Source: Mycolicibacterium boenickei
GTDB taxonomy: Bacteria > Actinomycetota > Actinomycetes > Mycobacteriales > Mycobacteriaceae
DNA: 64,000 bases
Reading direction: 5' to 3'
NCBI RefSeq assembly: GCF_010731295.1
Contig: NZ_AP022579.1
Location: 3,100,001 to 3,164,000 of the forward strand
In this document: positions 45,369 to 55,382 of the stretch, piece by piece
How the letters are laid out: each line of letters opens with the position of its first letter
How positions within the stretch are numbered: position 1 is the stretch's first letter
The notes under the pieces: model-generated
The model's database searches: none
The model's input: the letters and a program-made list of their open reading frames with translations, nothing else
Told to the model about the DNA's origin: nothing
Made by a program: the position numbers and the translations under genes

Positions 45369-45454
45369 GATTCTGCCAAGGGTGTATCTCCTCGCGCCAC
45401 AACCATGGTAGACAGTTTTCTAATTCTGTTCACTAACATTTGGGGAATCATCGG

Positions 45455-47008
45455 ATGGCCGACACGCTGCAGCAGTTGCTCCGCGAGCGCGAGGGAGGCG
45501 ACACGGTCGCCATCAAGTACGGCGAACGTACCTGGACCTGGCGCGAGCACATCGCGGAGGCGAAGGCTCAGGCGGCCACGCTGATCGCGATGGCCGATCC
45601 GGAGCGTTCCCTGCATGTCGGCACGCTGCTGGGCAACACCCCCGACATGCTGACCGCGCTGGCCGCCGCGGCGCTCGGCGGCTACGTGCTGTGCGGCATC
45701 AACAACACTCGTCGCGGCGACGCGCTGGCCCGCGACATCGCCCGCGTCGAGTGTCAGGTCGTCCTGGTCGACGACCAGCATCGTGGGCTGCTCGACGGCG
45801 TCGACCTCCCCGGTGTCACCGTCATCAACGTCTCTGACACCACTTGGTCGCCGCAGGAGTTGACCCCACACCGCGAGGTCGGGCCCGACGACACCTTCAT
45901 GATGATCTTCACCTCGGGTACCAGCGGCGAACCCAAGGCCGTCCAGGTGGCGCACTCCATCGTGCTGTTCTCCGCCGCGGCACTGGTGCAGCGTTACGAC
46001 CTCACCGAAGCGGACACCTGCTACCTGGCCATGCCGCTGTTCCACTCGAACGGGGTCTACGCGGGGTGGGGCGTCGCGCTCAGCTCGGGTGCGGCCATGG
46101 CGCCTGCCCAGTTCTCCGCGTCCGGTTTCCTGCCGGACATCCGCCGTTACGGCGCGACCTACATGAACTACGTCGGCAAGCCGCTGGCCTACATCCTGGC
46201 CACCGCCGAGCAGCCCGACGACCACGACAACCCGCTGCGCGTGGCGTTCGGCAACGAGGCCGCCGACCGCGACATCGACGAGTTCAGTCGCCGGTTCGGC
46301 TGCAGCGTGTGGGACGGCTTCGGTTCGACCGAGCTCGCGATCATCATCACGCGCTCCGAGGGCACGCCGGCCGGCAGCGTCGGCCAGGGTTTTCCCGGGG
46401 TGGCGATCTACGACCCGGAGACCGTCACCGAGTGCGAGGTCGCCCAGTTCGATGACACCGGCGCGCTGATCAACGCCGACGCCGCGACCGGCGAACTCGT
46501 CAACACCAACGGCAGCGGGATGTTCCGCGGCTACCACAACGACCAGGGCGCGACCGATGAACGACTGCGGCACGGCATGTACTGGTCGGGCGACCTGGCC
46601 TATCGGGACGCCGACGGCTGGATCTACCTGGCCGGGCGCACCGCGGACTGGATGCGGGTGGACGGCGAGAACATCACCGCGGCTCCCATCGAGCGAATCC
46701 TGTTGCGGCAGTCGGTGATCAGCCGCGTAGCGGTCTACCCGGTGCCCGACGAGTTCGTCGGCGACCAGGTGATGGCGGCCATCGTGCTGCGCGACGGCCA
46801 GGACCTCACGCCGGAAGAGTTCGGCGTCTTCCTGGCACAGCAGCAGGATCTGTCACCGAAATCCTGGCCCCGTTACGTCTGGCTCGCCGAGGATCTACCC
46901 ACCACCGCGACCAACAAGATCCTCAAGCGGGAACTCGTCGCGCTGGGTGCAGATCCAGCCGGTCGGGTGCTGTGGAAGCGCGACGGCACGGTCTACACAC
47001 AAATTTGA
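45455..47008 (+). CDS. acyl-CoA synthetase (FadD type)
   Basis: A 517-residue ANL-superfamily enzyme that activates a fatty or other carboxylic acid through an acyl-AMP. Motifs: P-loop A3 IFTSGTSGEPKAV, A5-like DGFGSTE, A7 YWSGDLAYRDADGW, the A8 hinge GRTADWMRVDGENI, and A10 TATNKILKR with the catalytic Lys. It is closest by eye to mycobacterial FadD1/FadD17-like synthetases. ATG 45455 is preferred over an upstream TTG. The divergent TetR gene likely regulates it. Confidence 0.88.
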   Translation: MADTLQQLLREREGGDTVAIKYGERTWTWREHIAEAKAQAATLIAMADPERSLHVGTLLGNTPDMLTALAAAALGGYVLCGINNTRRGDALARDIARVECQVVLVDDQHRGLLDGVDLPGVTVINVSDTTWSPQELTPHREVGPDDTFMMIFTSGTSGEPKAVQVAHSIVLFSAAALVQRYDLTEADTCYLAMPLFHSNGVYAGWGVALSSGAAMAPAQFSASGFLPDIRRYGATYMNYVGKPLAYILATAEQPDDHDNPLRVAFGNEAADRDIDEFSRRFGCSVWDGFGSTELAIIITRSEGTPAGSVGQGFPGVAIYDPETVTECEVAQFDDTGALINADAATGELVNTNGSGMFRGYHNDQGATDERLRHGMYWSGDLAYRDADGWIYLAGRTADWMRVDGENITAAPIERILLRQSVISRVAVYPVPDEFVGDQVMAAIVLRDGQDLTPEEFGVFLAQQQDLSPKSWPRYVWLAEDLPTTATNKILKRELVALGADPAGRVLWKRDGTVYTQI

Positions 47009-47026
47009 CCCGACTGTCCACGCCAC

Positions 47027-47055
47027 TGTCCCTTTCAATGTCTCCCGTTCGTCTC
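47027..47055 (+). promoter_or_regulatory. candidate ECF-sigma promoter of the YCII-sigma operon
   Basis: TGTCCC (47027-47032) and CGTCTC (47050-47055) are 17 bases apart, upstream of the YCII gene. ECF sigma factors of this group usually activate their own operon from TGTC.../CGTC-like elements. This is a weak call by eye. Confidence 0.35.
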
Positions 47056-47090
47056 AATGCTGTTAGACGATCGCCCAGAAGGAGACGACG

Positions 47091-47450
47091 ATGAAATACG
47101 CAACCCTGATCTTCACCAAGCCGGGCAGCCATGACGAGGACCTCACGCCCGACGAACGCGTCGCGTTGACCGCGGAGTACATGGCCCTCCGGCATGAGCC
47201 GCAGTGCGTCGGAGGCGGCCACCTCCAACCGGTCGAGACCGCAACCACGGTCCGGCACGGTCCGGGCGAGGGCCTGATCACCGACGGCCCATATGCCGAC
47301 ACCAAAGAGGTGTTCGCGGGCTACTTCGTCATCGAGGCCGCCGATCTCGATGAAGCACTGAAGTTCGCGCAGCGGATCCCGGCCGTCCGGCTCGGCGGTG
47401 CCGTCGAGGTCCGTCCACTCGTCGACATTCCCGGGGAAGGCGCGAACTGA
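47091..47450 (+). CDS. YCII-related (DGPF-domain) protein
   Basis: A 119-residue ferredoxin-like-fold protein with the family signature ITDGPYADTKEVFAGYFVIEA. DGPF proteins are the constant genetic partners of ECF42-type sigma factors; the biochemical role is not settled. AAGGAG lies seven bases before the ATG. The stop overlaps the next start by three bases, so the two are coupled. Confidence 0.85.
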   Translation: MKYATLIFTKPGSHDEDLTPDERVALTAEYMALRHEPQCVGGGHLQPVETATTVRHGPGEGLITDGPYADTKEVFAGYFVIEAADLDEALKFAQRIPAVRLGGAVEVRPLVDIPGEGAN

Positions 47451-48652
47451 GCTCCGCCACTTTCCAGGACGTCTTCCGGCGTGAGTGGGGCCGGGTCCTG
47501 GCTGCACTCGTCGGCATCCTCGGCGACTTCGATCTCGCCGAGGATGCCGCGCAGGAGGCGTTCGTCATCGCCGCCGAGCGGTGGCCCCGCGACGGCATAC
47601 CGGAGTCACCGGTCGCGTGGTTGGTGCGCACCGGCCGCAACCGGGCCATCGACCGGGTGCGCCGGGAACAGACACTGCGAACCAAAACTCAGCTGCTGGA
47701 AGCGGATCAGCGGGCGACGACCATGGACGATATCGAGCTCGACGACAGCAACATCGGCGATGAGCGCCTACAACTGATCTTCATGTGCTGCCACCCGGCT
47801 CTGGCCCCCGAAGCCCAGGTGGCGCTGACCCTACGGGCGCTCGGCGGCCTCACCACTGCAGAGATAGCCCGGGCATTCCTGGTTTCCGAGGAGACCATGA
47901 AGCGTCGGCTCTCCCGGGCCAAGGCCAAGATCAAGGCGACCAACATCCCGTTCGCGCTGCCTGCCGACCGGGTGCTCCCGGACCGGGTAGCGGCCGTACT
48001 GGCGGTCATCTACCTGATCTTCAACCAGGGATTCACCGATCGTGACGACCTTGCCGCCGAAGCCATCCGGCTCGGCCAGGTGCTGGCCGAGCTGATGGTC
48101 GATGAACCCGAGGCATACGGGCTACTCGCCCTGATGCTGCTGCACGATTCACGGCGCGCGGCCAGGATGGTCGGGGGAGTGGTCGTTCCCTTGGCGGAGC
48201 AGGACCGCTCCCTGCATGACAAGGCCAAGGTCGATGCCGGCCAGGCCGCCCTGGACCGCGCGCTGGCCCTGCGGGCCGAGGCCGGGCCGTTCGTGCTGCA
48301 AGCCGCGATTGCCTCGTTGCAGTGCGAGCCGGTTGTCGACTGGCCCCAGGTCGTGGCGTTGTACGAGCGCCTCGAGCGCCTGACGGGATCGCCGGTGGTC
48401 GCGCTCAACCGTGCGGTGGCCATCGCCGAGGCCGGCGATCCGGACCGTGCCTTGACCCTCGTGGACTCGCTCGACCTCGGCGGTTATCGCTATCTGCCCT
48501 CGACCCGGGCCGAACTGCTGCGCCGCCTCGGCCGTGACGACGACGCCCGGCAGGCATTCGAGCAGGCGTTGCTACTGGCGGCGACGGAGCCGGAACGGCG
48601 CTTCCTCCAGCGTCGGTTGTCCGAGTTCGGCTCCGGTCGTGGGCAGGAATAG
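47447..48652 (+). CDS. ECF42-type RNA polymerase sigma factor, apparent CTG start
   Basis: The sigma frame is clear well upstream of any ATG or GTG: FQDVFRREWGRVLAALVGILGDFDLAEDAAQEAF is region 2, continuing through region 4 (LGGLTTAEIARAFLVSEETMKRRLSRA). The long C-terminal helical extension (about 210-400, DUF6596/TPR-like) of the ECF42 group follows. Region 2 needs a start near 47447. The only initiation-like codon there is CTG, with GGGGAAGG at 47433-47440 six bases upstream and a CTGA overlap with the YCII stop. Predicted length is 401 residues. It lacks an anti-sigma gene; the extension is thought to control activity in this group. Confidence 0.85.
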   Translation: MSSATFQDVFRREWGRVLAALVGILGDFDLAEDAAQEAFVIAAERWPRDGIPESPVAWLVRTGRNRAIDRVRREQTLRTKTQLLEADQRATTMDDIELDDSNIGDERLQLIFMCCHPALAPEAQVALTLRALGGLTTAEIARAFLVSEETMKRRLSRAKAKIKATNIPFALPADRVLPDRVAAVLAVIYLIFNQGFTDRDDLAAEAIRLGQVLAELMVDEPEAYGLLALMLLHDSRRAARMVGGVVVPLAEQDRSLHDKAKVDAGQAALDRALALRAEAGPFVLQAAIASLQCEPVVDWPQVVALYERLERLTGSPVVALNRAVAIAEAGDPDRALTLVDSLDLGGYRYLPSTRAELLRRLGRDDDARQAFEQALLLAATEPERRFLQRRLSEFGSGRGQE

Positions 48653-48691
48653 TCGCCGGTCATCGCGCGTTTAGGCTGTTGGCGGTTGACC

Positions 48692-48700
48692 TGGCATAAT
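48692..48700 (+). promoter_or_regulatory. extended -10 promoter of rpmE
   Basis: TGGCATAAT gives a TGn-extended -10 element; no good -35 lies at the right distance. It is about 77 bases before rpmE. Confidence 0.5.
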
Positions 48701-48776
48701 GGACCGCCGACCCTCGGTCCCGGTTCACGTCCATCTGAATTGCGGGCGACCCGGGCCAACGATTGAAGAGGAACCC

Positions 48777-49016
48777 ATGAAAACAGGCATTCACCCTGAG
48801 TATGTCGAGACCACGGTGCACTGTGGTTGCGGCAATACCTTCCAGACCCGTAGCACCAAGCAGAGCGGCCAGATCGTGGTCGAGGTCTGCTCGCAGTGCC
48901 ACCCGTTCTACACCGGCAAGCAGAAGATCCTCGACAGCGGCGGCCGCGTGGCCCGCTTCGAGAAGCGGTACGGCAAGCGCAAGCCTGCCGGCGAGACGGC
49001 TGCAGCCGACAAGTAG
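48777..49016 (+). CDS. rpmE: 50S ribosomal protein L31, zinc-binding form
   Basis: A 79-residue ribosomal protein with cysteines for zinc in CGCGNTF and [14 protein letters not shown] (the C+ type). Loss of zinc and exchange with a Cys-less paralogue under zinc starvation is known for this class. AAGAGGAA precedes ATG 48777. It is placed between the sigma factor and prfA; in M. tuberculosis rpmE directly follows rho, so the TetR-FadD-sigma block is an insertion. Confidence 0.95.
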   Translation: MKTGIHPEYVETTVHCGCGNTFQTRSTKQSGQIVVEVCSQCHPFYTGKQKILDSGGRVARFEKRYGKRKPAGETAAADK

Positions 49017-49023
49017 CTACGTC

Positions 49024-49068
49024 AACGGCGCCCGATCTGTCGCATTCGCGTCAGATCTGGGCGCTGTT
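49024..49068 (+). terminator. hairpin terminator after rpmE
   Basis: GGCGCCCGATCTG and CAGATCTGGGCGC pair with one bulged base around a 12-base loop, followed by GTTCTCGTTT. It separates rpmE from prfA. Confidence 0.6.
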
Positions 49069-49115
49069 CTCGTTTCCGGGAACAAACAGTCGGCATGAGT
49101 AGGGAGGACGTTGAC

Positions 49116-50216
49116 GTGACAGACACCGCACCCGCGATCGAGGCGCTGCTCGCCGAGCACGCCGACCTCGAGCGTCAGCTCGCCGACCCCAACCTGCACG
49201 CCGATGCCTCCGCCGCCCGCAAGGTGGGCCGCCGCTTCGCCCAGATCTCGCCCGTAGTCGGGACCTACCGCAAGCTCGAAGCCGCCCGCGGCGATCTGGA
49301 AGCCGCCCGTGAACTCGCGGCCGACGACGCCAGCTTCGCCGACGAGGTGGAGGAGCTGACCGCCAAGGTCGCCGAACTCGACGCCCAGCTGACCGACCAG
49401 CTCGCACCCCGTGACCCCCACGATGCAGACGACATCGTGCTTGAGGTCAAGTCCGGGGAAGGCGGGGAGGAGTCGGCGCTGTTCGCCGCCGACCTGGCCC
49501 GCATGTACATCCGGTACGCCGAGCGTCACGGCTGGACCGTCACCGTGCTCGATGAGACCTGGTCGGACCTCGGCGGCTACAAGGACGCCACCATCACCAT
49601 CGCCGGCAAGGGCGATTCCGCTGACGGCGTGTGGTCGCGGATGAAATTCGAAGGCGGAGTGCACCGCGTGCAGCGCGTGCCCGTCACCGAATCGCAGGGC
49701 CGCGTGCACACCTCGGCCGCGGGCGTGCTGGTCTATCCCGAGCCAGAAGACGTCGAGCAGGTCCAGATCGACGAATCCGATCTGCGCATCGATGTCTACC
49801 GGTCCTCGGGCAAGGGTGGCCAGGGCGTGAACACCACCGACTCCGCGGTCCGCATCACCCATCTGCCCACCGGCATCGTCGTGACCTGCCAGAACGAGCG
49901 GTCGCAGCTGCAGAACAAGGCCCGGGCCATGGTGGTGCTCGCGGCGCGACTGCAGGCGCTGGCCGAGGAACAGGCCTCGGCCGACGCGTCGGCCGACCGC
50001 GCCAGCCAGATCCGGACCGTCGACCGCAGCGAGCGGATCAGGACCTACAACTTCCCCGAGAACCGCATCGCCGATCACCGCATCAACTTCAAGGCGCACA
50101 ACCTCGACCAGGTGCTCGACGGAGAAATGGACCCGCTGCTCGACGCGTTGGCCGCCGCCGACAAGCAGGCCCGGCTGCAGCAGGAGACATCAGCCGGCCC
50201 GCCGGCGAGGTCATGA
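49116..50216 (+). CDS. prfA: peptide chain release factor 1
   Basis: A 366-residue class I release factor for UAA and UAG. The PCRF domain is N-terminal. The GGQ motif that triggers peptide release is at G234-Q236 ([10 protein letters not shown]). GTG 49116 is chosen over ATG 49095 because AGGGAGG lies eight bases upstream and the resulting start matches mycobacterial RF1. Its stop overlaps the gene for the methyltransferase that modifies the GGQ glutamine. Confidence 0.95.
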   Translation: MTDTAPAIEALLAEHADLERQLADPNLHADASAARKVGRRFAQISPVVGTYRKLEAARGDLEAARELAADDASFADEVEELTAKVAELDAQLTDQLAPRDPHDADDIVLEVKSGEGGEESALFAADLARMYIRYAERHGWTVTVLDETWSDLGGYKDATITIAGKGDSADGVWSRMKFEGGVHRVQRVPVTESQGRVHTSAAGVLVYPEPEDVEQVQIDESDLRIDVYRSSGKGGQGVNTTDSAVRITHLPTGIVVTCQNERSQLQNKARAMVVLAARLQALAEEQASADASADRASQIRTVDRSERIRTYNFPENRIADHRINFKAHNLDQVLDGEMDPLLDALAAADKQARLQQETSAGPPARS

Positions 50217-51058
50217 CCCCCCTGCGGCAGGCGATCGAGGCCGCAACCAAACGCCTGGCCGTCGCCGGCGTCGCATCCCCTCGCATCGATGCCGAATTAC
50301 TGGCCGCCCACGCCGCGGGTGTCGAGCGCGGCCGGCTGATGTTTCTCGACGAGCCCGGTGAACAGTTCGTGCAGGTCTACGACGAACTCGTCGCCGCCCG
50401 GTCCCGCCGGATTCCCCTGCAACACCTTCTCGGCACCGCGCCGTTCGGCGCGCTGACTCTCGAGGTCGGCCCCGGAGTGTTCATCCCGCGGCCGGAAACC
50501 GAAGCGTTGTTGGAATGGGCTTGTGCGCAACAACTTCCGGATAATCCGGTGATCGTGGACCTGTGCACGGGTTCGGGTGCGCTGGCACTAGGGCTGGCCG
50601 CACAGTGGCCCAACGCCCGGGTGCTGGCGGTCGAGAACTCGCCCGCGGCTCTGGAATTCGCCCGTCGCAACGCGGCGGGAACGCGCGTGGAGATCCTCGA
50701 TGCCGACGTCACCACGGCCGGCCTGCTGCCCGAACTCGACGGCCGGGTGGACCTGCTGGTATCGAACCCGCCCTACATCCCCGAGGCTGCGGTGCTCGAA
50801 CCCGAAGTGGCCGAACACGATCCCGCGACCGCGTTGTTCGGCGGCGCGGACGGTATGTCTGTGATCCGGCCGATTGTCACGCTGGCCGCCCGGTGGTTAC
50901 GTGACGGCGCCACCTGCGCCGTCGAGCATGACGACACCACCTCCGAACTGTGCGTGGACGCGTTCGTCGGCGACGGGCAGTTCACCGAGGTCACCGCGCG
51001 CCGCGACCTCGCCGGGCGACCCCGCTTTGTGACGGCGACCCGGGTTGGGAGAAGCTGA
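50213..51058 (+). CDS. prmC: peptide chain release factor N5-glutamine methyltransferase
   Basis: A 281-residue SAM-dependent enzyme (also called HemK) that methylates the Gln of the GGQ motif of release factors. The N-terminal helical domain carries [13 protein letters not shown]. The Rossmann domain has [15 protein letters not shown] for SAM and the catalytic NPPYIP at residues 185-190. The ATG overlaps the prfA stop, coupling enzyme and substrate. Confidence 0.94.
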   Translation: MTPLRQAIEAATKRLAVAGVASPRIDAELLAAHAAGVERGRLMFLDEPGEQFVQVYDELVAARSRRIPLQHLLGTAPFGALTLEVGPGVFIPRPETEALLEWACAQQLPDNPVIVDLCTGSGALALGLAAQWPNARVLAVENSPAALEFARRNAAGTRVEILDADVTTAGLLPELDGRVDLLVSNPPYIPEAAVLEPEVAEHDPATALFGGADGMSVIRPIVTLAARWLRDGATCAVEHDDTTSELCVDAFVGDGQFTEVTARRDLAGRPRFVTATRVGRS

Positions 51059-51088
51059 GCTGATGCGCGCACCGACCGGGGAGCCGAC

Positions 51089-51751
51089 ATGACCATCTTC
51101 GATTGCACCGACGCCGATCAGCGTGCGACGGGTATGGCCTCGGCGATCAGCGCGGTCAAGGGCGGACGGCTCGTGGTGATGCCGACCGACACCGTGTACG
51201 GCATCGGCGCCGACGCGTTCGATTCGGAAGCAGTGGGTGCGCTGCTGGCTGCCAAGGGCCGGGGCCGCAACATGCCGGTCGGCGTGTTCGTCGGTTCGTG
51301 GAACACCATCGACGGCCTGGTCTACTCGGTCCCCGCCGCGGCTCGCGAACTGATCAGGGCGTTCTGGCCGGGGGCACTGAGTCTGGTGGTCACGCAGGCG
51401 CCGTCACTGCAGTGGGATCTCGGGGATGCCAACGGCAGCGTCATGCTCCGGATGCCGCTGCACCCGGTGGCCATCGAATTGCTTCGTGAAGTCGGCCCCA
51501 TGGCGCAGTCGAGTGCCAACGTCTCGGGCCAGCCGGCCGCGGTGACCGCGGCGCAGGCGCACGAGCAACTCGGCGACAAGGTCGAGGTCTATCTCGACGG
51601 CGGGCCGGCCGAACAGCAGGCCGCGTCCACCATCGTCGACCTCACCGGCGCCCAGCCGCGCATCCTGCGGACCGGCCCGATCAGTGCGGCCGACATCGCT
51701 AGGGTCGTTGGCGTGGAAACATCCACGCTCACAACAACACCTACGGAGTGA
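51089..51751 (+). CDS. L-threonylcarbamoyladenylate synthase (Sua5/YrdC/TsaC)
   Basis: A 220-residue enzyme that forms threonylcarbamoyl-AMP from threonine, bicarbonate and ATP, for the t6A37 modification of tRNA. Family signs are PTDTVYGIGADAF, the KxR-type KGRGRNMPVGVFV, SLVVTQAP and SSANVSGQPAAVTA. It lacks the separate C-terminal Sua5 domain, so it is the short type. Corresponds to Rv1301. It follows prmC by 30 bases in the same transcript. Confidence 0.92.
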   Translation: MTIFDCTDADQRATGMASAISAVKGGRLVVMPTDTVYGIGADAFDSEAVGALLAAKGRGRNMPVGVFVGSWNTIDGLVYSVPAAARELIRAFWPGALSLVVTQAPSLQWDLGDANGSVMLRMPLHPVAIELLREVGPMAQSSANVSGQPAAVTAAQAHEQLGDKVEVYLDGGPAEQQAASTIVDLTGAQPRILRTGPISAADIARVVGVETSTLTTTPTE

Positions 51752-51758
51752 TCTCAGC

Positions 51759-53006
51759 TTGCTGCAGTACGGTTCATCGGTGATGTCGGCCGGTGACGCA
51801 GTGATTCCCGCGGTCAACTCCGGGCTTCTCGCGCTGTCTGACCGGGGCGCCGGTGTACCGCTGCGAGAGCTGGCGCTGGTCGGCCTGACCGCTGCGATCA
51901 TCACGTACTTCGCCACCGGCTGGGTGCGCGTGCTGGCCATCCGGATCGGCGCCGTCGCCTACCCGCGCGAACGCGATGTCCACGTCCAGCCGGTCCCGCG
52001 GATGGGCGGGTTGGCGATGTACATCGGCGTGGCCGCCGCGGTGTTGCTGGCTTCTCAACTTCCGGCGCTGACCCGAGGATTCGTCTACTCCACCGGCATG
52101 CCCGCAGTGGTGGTCGCCGGTGGGCTGATCATGGCCATCGGGCTGATCGACGACCGCTGGGGGCTGGACGCGCTGACCAAATTCGCCGGCCAGATCACCG
52201 CGGCCAGCGTGCTGGTCACCATGGGCGTGGCCTGGAGCGTGCTCTACATCCCGTTCGGGGGAGTGGGCACCATCGTGCTCGACCAGGTGTCGTCGATCCT
52301 GCTGACGCTCGCGCTCACGGTGTCGATCGTCAACGCGATGAACTTCGTGGACGGACTCGACGGGCTGGCCGCCGGCCTGGGACTCATCACGGCGCTGGCC
52401 ATCTGCATCTTCTCGGTCGGGCTGCTGCGAGACCACGGCGGCGACGTCCTGTTCTACCCACCCGCGGTGATCTCGGTGGTGCTCGCCGGGGCCTGCCTGG
52501 GCTTCCTGCCACACAATTTCCACCGGGCCAAGATCTTCATGGGCGACTCGGGATCGATGCTGATCGGCCTGATGCTGGGTGCGGCGTCGACCACGGCCGC
52601 CGGACCGATCTCGCAGAACGCCTACGGTGCCCGCGACGTTTTCGCGCTCATGTCGCCGTTCCTCCTGGTGATCGCAGTGATGCTGGTGCCGGCGCTGGAC
52701 ACGTTGCTGGCCATCGTGCGTCGCACCCGAGCCGGCCGCAGTCCGCTCAGCCCCGACAAGATGCACCTGCATCACCGGCTTCTGCAGATCGGTCACTCGC
52801 ATCGCCGCGCCGTGCTGCTGATCTACCTGTGGGTGGGCATCATCGCCTTCGGCGCCGCGGCGACCATCTTCTTCGATCCGCGCTACACCGGAGCGGTCGT
52901 CGCGGCCGCCATCGTGGTGGCGATCGTGGTGACACTGATACCCCTGTTGCAACGCGGGAGCGAAGGCTCCGAGGACGAGCACGAGGCGAAGTACGACAAA
53001 AAGTAG
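51759..53006 (+). CDS. wecA: decaprenyl-phosphate GlcNAc-1-phosphate transferase
   Basis: A 415-residue polytopic membrane enzyme (about 11 helices) of the PNPT family (WecA/Rfe). It makes decaprenyl-PP-GlcNAc, the first lipid intermediate of the arabinogalactan linker. Motifs: ERDVHVQPVPRMGG, the catalytic NAMNFVDGLDGLAAG, FMGDSGSMLIG and the cytoplasmic MHLHHRL loop. A TTG start (51759) with GGAG ten bases upstream gives the LQYG beginning seen in homologues; ATG 51783 is an alternative. It corresponds to Rv1302 and precedes the ATP synthase operon. Confidence 0.92.
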   Translation: MLQYGSSVMSAGDAVIPAVNSGLLALSDRGAGVPLRELALVGLTAAIITYFATGWVRVLAIRIGAVAYPRERDVHVQPVPRMGGLAMYIGVAAAVLLASQLPALTRGFVYSTGMPAVVVAGGLIMAIGLIDDRWGLDALTKFAGQITAASVLVTMGVAWSVLYIPFGGVGTIVLDQVSSILLTLALTVSIVNAMNFVDGLDGLAAGLGLITALAICIFSVGLLRDHGGDVLFYPPAVISVVLAGACLGFLPHNFHRAKIFMGDSGSMLIGLMLGAASTTAAGPISQNAYGARDVFALMSPFLLVIAVMLVPALDTLLAIVRRTRAGRSPLSPDKMHLHHRLLQIGHSHRRAVLLIYLWVGIIAFGAAATIFFDPRYTGAVVAAAIVVAIVVTLIPLLQRGSEGSEDEHEAKYDKK

Positions 53007-53272
53007 TAGGCCACGTTTAGGGGTGCCTACCATGTGTTAGGGTGCTGCCAGAACCCGAAAAACCTCGCGGGTTGCCGGCCCGGCCCATCGGTTCGACGAA
53101 CCGTCAGGTGCCGATCAACGACCGACAAAGGGAGCTGCCCCGTGGGTGATTCAAGCCCGCCCGCCGCCCTCCGATATTCTCGTCGGGCGCGCACAGGGTT
53201 TTGCCAGGGGGCAGCAACCGTTGGCATCTCCGAGGGTGCAGCGTTTCGTGACAGCGGGATTGGGGTGAATCA

Positions 53273-53719
53273 GTGACGACACCAGCGCAAAACGCGCCGT
53301 TGGTGTTCCCGTCGGTGGCTTTCCGGCCACTGCGTCTCCTGATTGTTTGCGTTGCACTGACCGCGCTGGCCATCGTGGCCGCCGCATTCACCGGACACAT
53401 TTTCTTCGGCGTCTTCTTCGGTGTCGGCCTGGGCCTCGGCCTGGTCAACGCCCTGCTGGTGCGCCGGGCCGTCGAGTCGATCACGGCCGAAGATCACCCG
53501 CTCAAGAAGAAGATGGCCGTGAACTCCGCGACTCGGCTGCTGATCATCACCGCGATCGCACTCGGCATCGCATTTGTCTTCAAAACCTCGGGCGGCATCG
53601 CGGTGCTGTTCGGGCTGGCGATTTTCCAGGCTCTGCTGGTGATGAGCACCAGCATCCCCGTGCTGCGGAAAATCCGCTCGAACGGCCTGGATGTCTTGGA
53701 TACGGAATCGAAGGGTTGA
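53273..53719 (+). CDS. atpI: ATP synthase subunit I-like membrane protein
   Basis: A 148-residue protein with four hydrophobic helices, equivalent to Rv1303 at the head of the atp operon. AtpI-type proteins assist assembly of the c-ring or cation supply and are not part of the final enzyme. The GTG start at 53273 follows a spacer of 266 bases after wecA; that spacer presumably carries the operon promoter (TANNNT-like boxes near 53027 and 53038). atpB follows after ten bases. Confidence 0.82.
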   Translation: MTTPAQNAPLVFPSVAFRPLRLLIVCVALTALAIVAAAFTGHIFFGVFFGVGLGLGLVNALLVRRAVESITAEDHPLKKKMAVNSATRLLIITAIALGIAFVFKTSGGIAVLFGLAIFQALLVMSTSIPVLRKIRSNGLDVLDTESKG

Positions 53720-53729
53720 GCTGACCTAA

Positions 53730-54506
53730 ATGACTCAGACGACGACCGTGCTCGCCGCCGAAGAGGGTGGCGCCGCCATCCACGTCGGCCACCACACGAT
53801 GGTGTTCGAGCTGTTCGGGATGACGTTCAACGGTGACACCATCCTGGCCACCGCGATCACCGCGGTGATCGTGATCGCCCTGGCATTCGTCCTGCGGGCC
53901 AAGGTCACCTCGACCGGTGTGCCCGGCGGTGTGCAGCTGTTCTGGGAGGCCCTGACCATCCAGATGCGCGGGCAGATCGAAGCCGCGATCGGCATGAAGG
54001 TCGCGCCGTTCGTGCTGCCGCTGTCGGTGGCGATCTTCGTCTTCATCCTGGTCTCCAACTGGCTGTCGGTCCTGCCGCTGCAGTACGGGGGAGCGGACGG
54101 CGCCGCCGCCGAGTGGTACAAGCCGCCGGCCTCCGACATCAACTTCGTGCTGGCGCTGGCCCTGTTCGTGTTCGTCTGCTACCACGCGGCAGGCATCTGG
54201 CGCCGCGGCATCATCGGCCACCCGGTCAAGGTGCTCAAGGGTCACGTGCCCGCACTGCTGCCGATCAACATCGTCGAGGAACTCGCCAAGCCGATCTCGC
54301 TGGCCCTCCGTCTTTTCGGCAACATCTTCGCCGGCGGCATCCTGGTCGCGCTGATCGCGATGTTCCCCTGGTACATCCAGTGGGCGCCGAACGCGATCTG
54401 GAAGACCTTCGACCTGTTCGTCGGCTTGATCCAGGCCTTCATCTTCTCGCTGCTGACGATCCTGTACTTCAGCCAGGCGATGGAACTGGACCACGAAGAC
54501 CACTGA
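53730..54506 (+). CDS. atpB: ATP synthase Fo subunit a
   Basis: A 258-residue membrane subunit that forms the proton half-channels against the c-ring. The essential Arg is in the conserved helix [21 protein letters not shown], and the end [22 protein letters not shown] is typical. The signature [12 protein letters not shown] precedes it. It is the first structural gene of the atpBEFHAGDC operon. Confidence 0.95.
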   Translation: MTQTTTVLAAEEGGAAIHVGHHTMVFELFGMTFNGDTILATAITAVIVIALAFVLRAKVTSTGVPGGVQLFWEALTIQMRGQIEAAIGMKVAPFVLPLSVAIFVFILVSNWLSVLPLQYGGADGAAAEWYKPPASDINFVLALALFVFVCYHAAGIWRRGIIGHPVKVLKGHVPALLPINIVEELAKPISLALRLFGNIFAGGILVALIAMFPWYIQWAPNAIWKTFDLFVGLIQAFIFSLLTILYFSQAMELDHEDH

Positions 54507-54536
54507 GCACGACAACCTAGATCCACTGACCCCTAA

Positions 54537-54857
<321 letters not shown>

Positions 54858-54866
54858 TCCATCAGC

Positions 54867-55382
54867 ATGGGTGAACTGAGCGCAACGATCCTGGCCTCAA
54901 GCCAGGCAGCGGCGGAAGGCGGTGGGGGCCAGAGCAACTTCCTGGTCCCCAACGGCACCTTCTTCGCCGTGCTGATCATTTTCCTGATCACACTCGCTGT
55001 GATCGCGAAATGGGTTGTGCCACCGGTCGGCAAGGTGCTGGCAGAGCGTGAAGCGATGCTGGCGAAGACCGCCGCTGACAATCGGAAGTCGGCCGAGCAG
55101 GTGGCCGCGGCACAGGCCGACTACAACGAGGCGATGGCCGGGGCTCGCACCCAGGCATCGGCAATCCGTGACGAGGCCCGTGCCGCGGGCCGCGAGGTGG
55201 TCGACGCCAAGCGTGCCGAGGCCAGCACCGAAGTGGCCACGACAGTGCGCCAGGCCGATGAGCAGCTTGCTGCCCAAAGTGCCGAGGTGCGGTCGGGGCT
55301 CGAGTCCTCGGTGGACGGGCTCTCGCAGACCCTGGCCAGCCGAATTTTGGGCATCGACGTGAAATCAGGTGGGACGCAGTAG
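54867..55382 (+). CDS. atpF: ATP synthase Fo subunit b
   Basis: A 171-residue stator subunit with one N-terminal membrane helix (about residues 28-48) and a long charged coiled coil rich in Ala and Arg ([27 protein letters not shown]). It pairs with the b-like part of the b-delta fusion encoded next. The stop ends directly at the base before the atpH ATG. Confidence 0.93.
   Translation: MGELSATILASSQAAAEGGGGQSNFLVPNGTFFAVLIIFLITLAVIAKWVVPPVGKVLAEREAMLAKTAADNRKSAEQVAAAQADYNEAMAGARTQASAIRDEARAAGREVVDAKRAEASTEVATTVRQADEQLAAQSAEVRSGLESSVDGLSQTLASRILGIDVKSGGTQ

Noticed and set aside
53034..53276. 80-codon frame in front of the ATP synthase operon
   Set aside because: Cys- and Arg-rich composition without homology signs; the region is more likely a promoter and leader.
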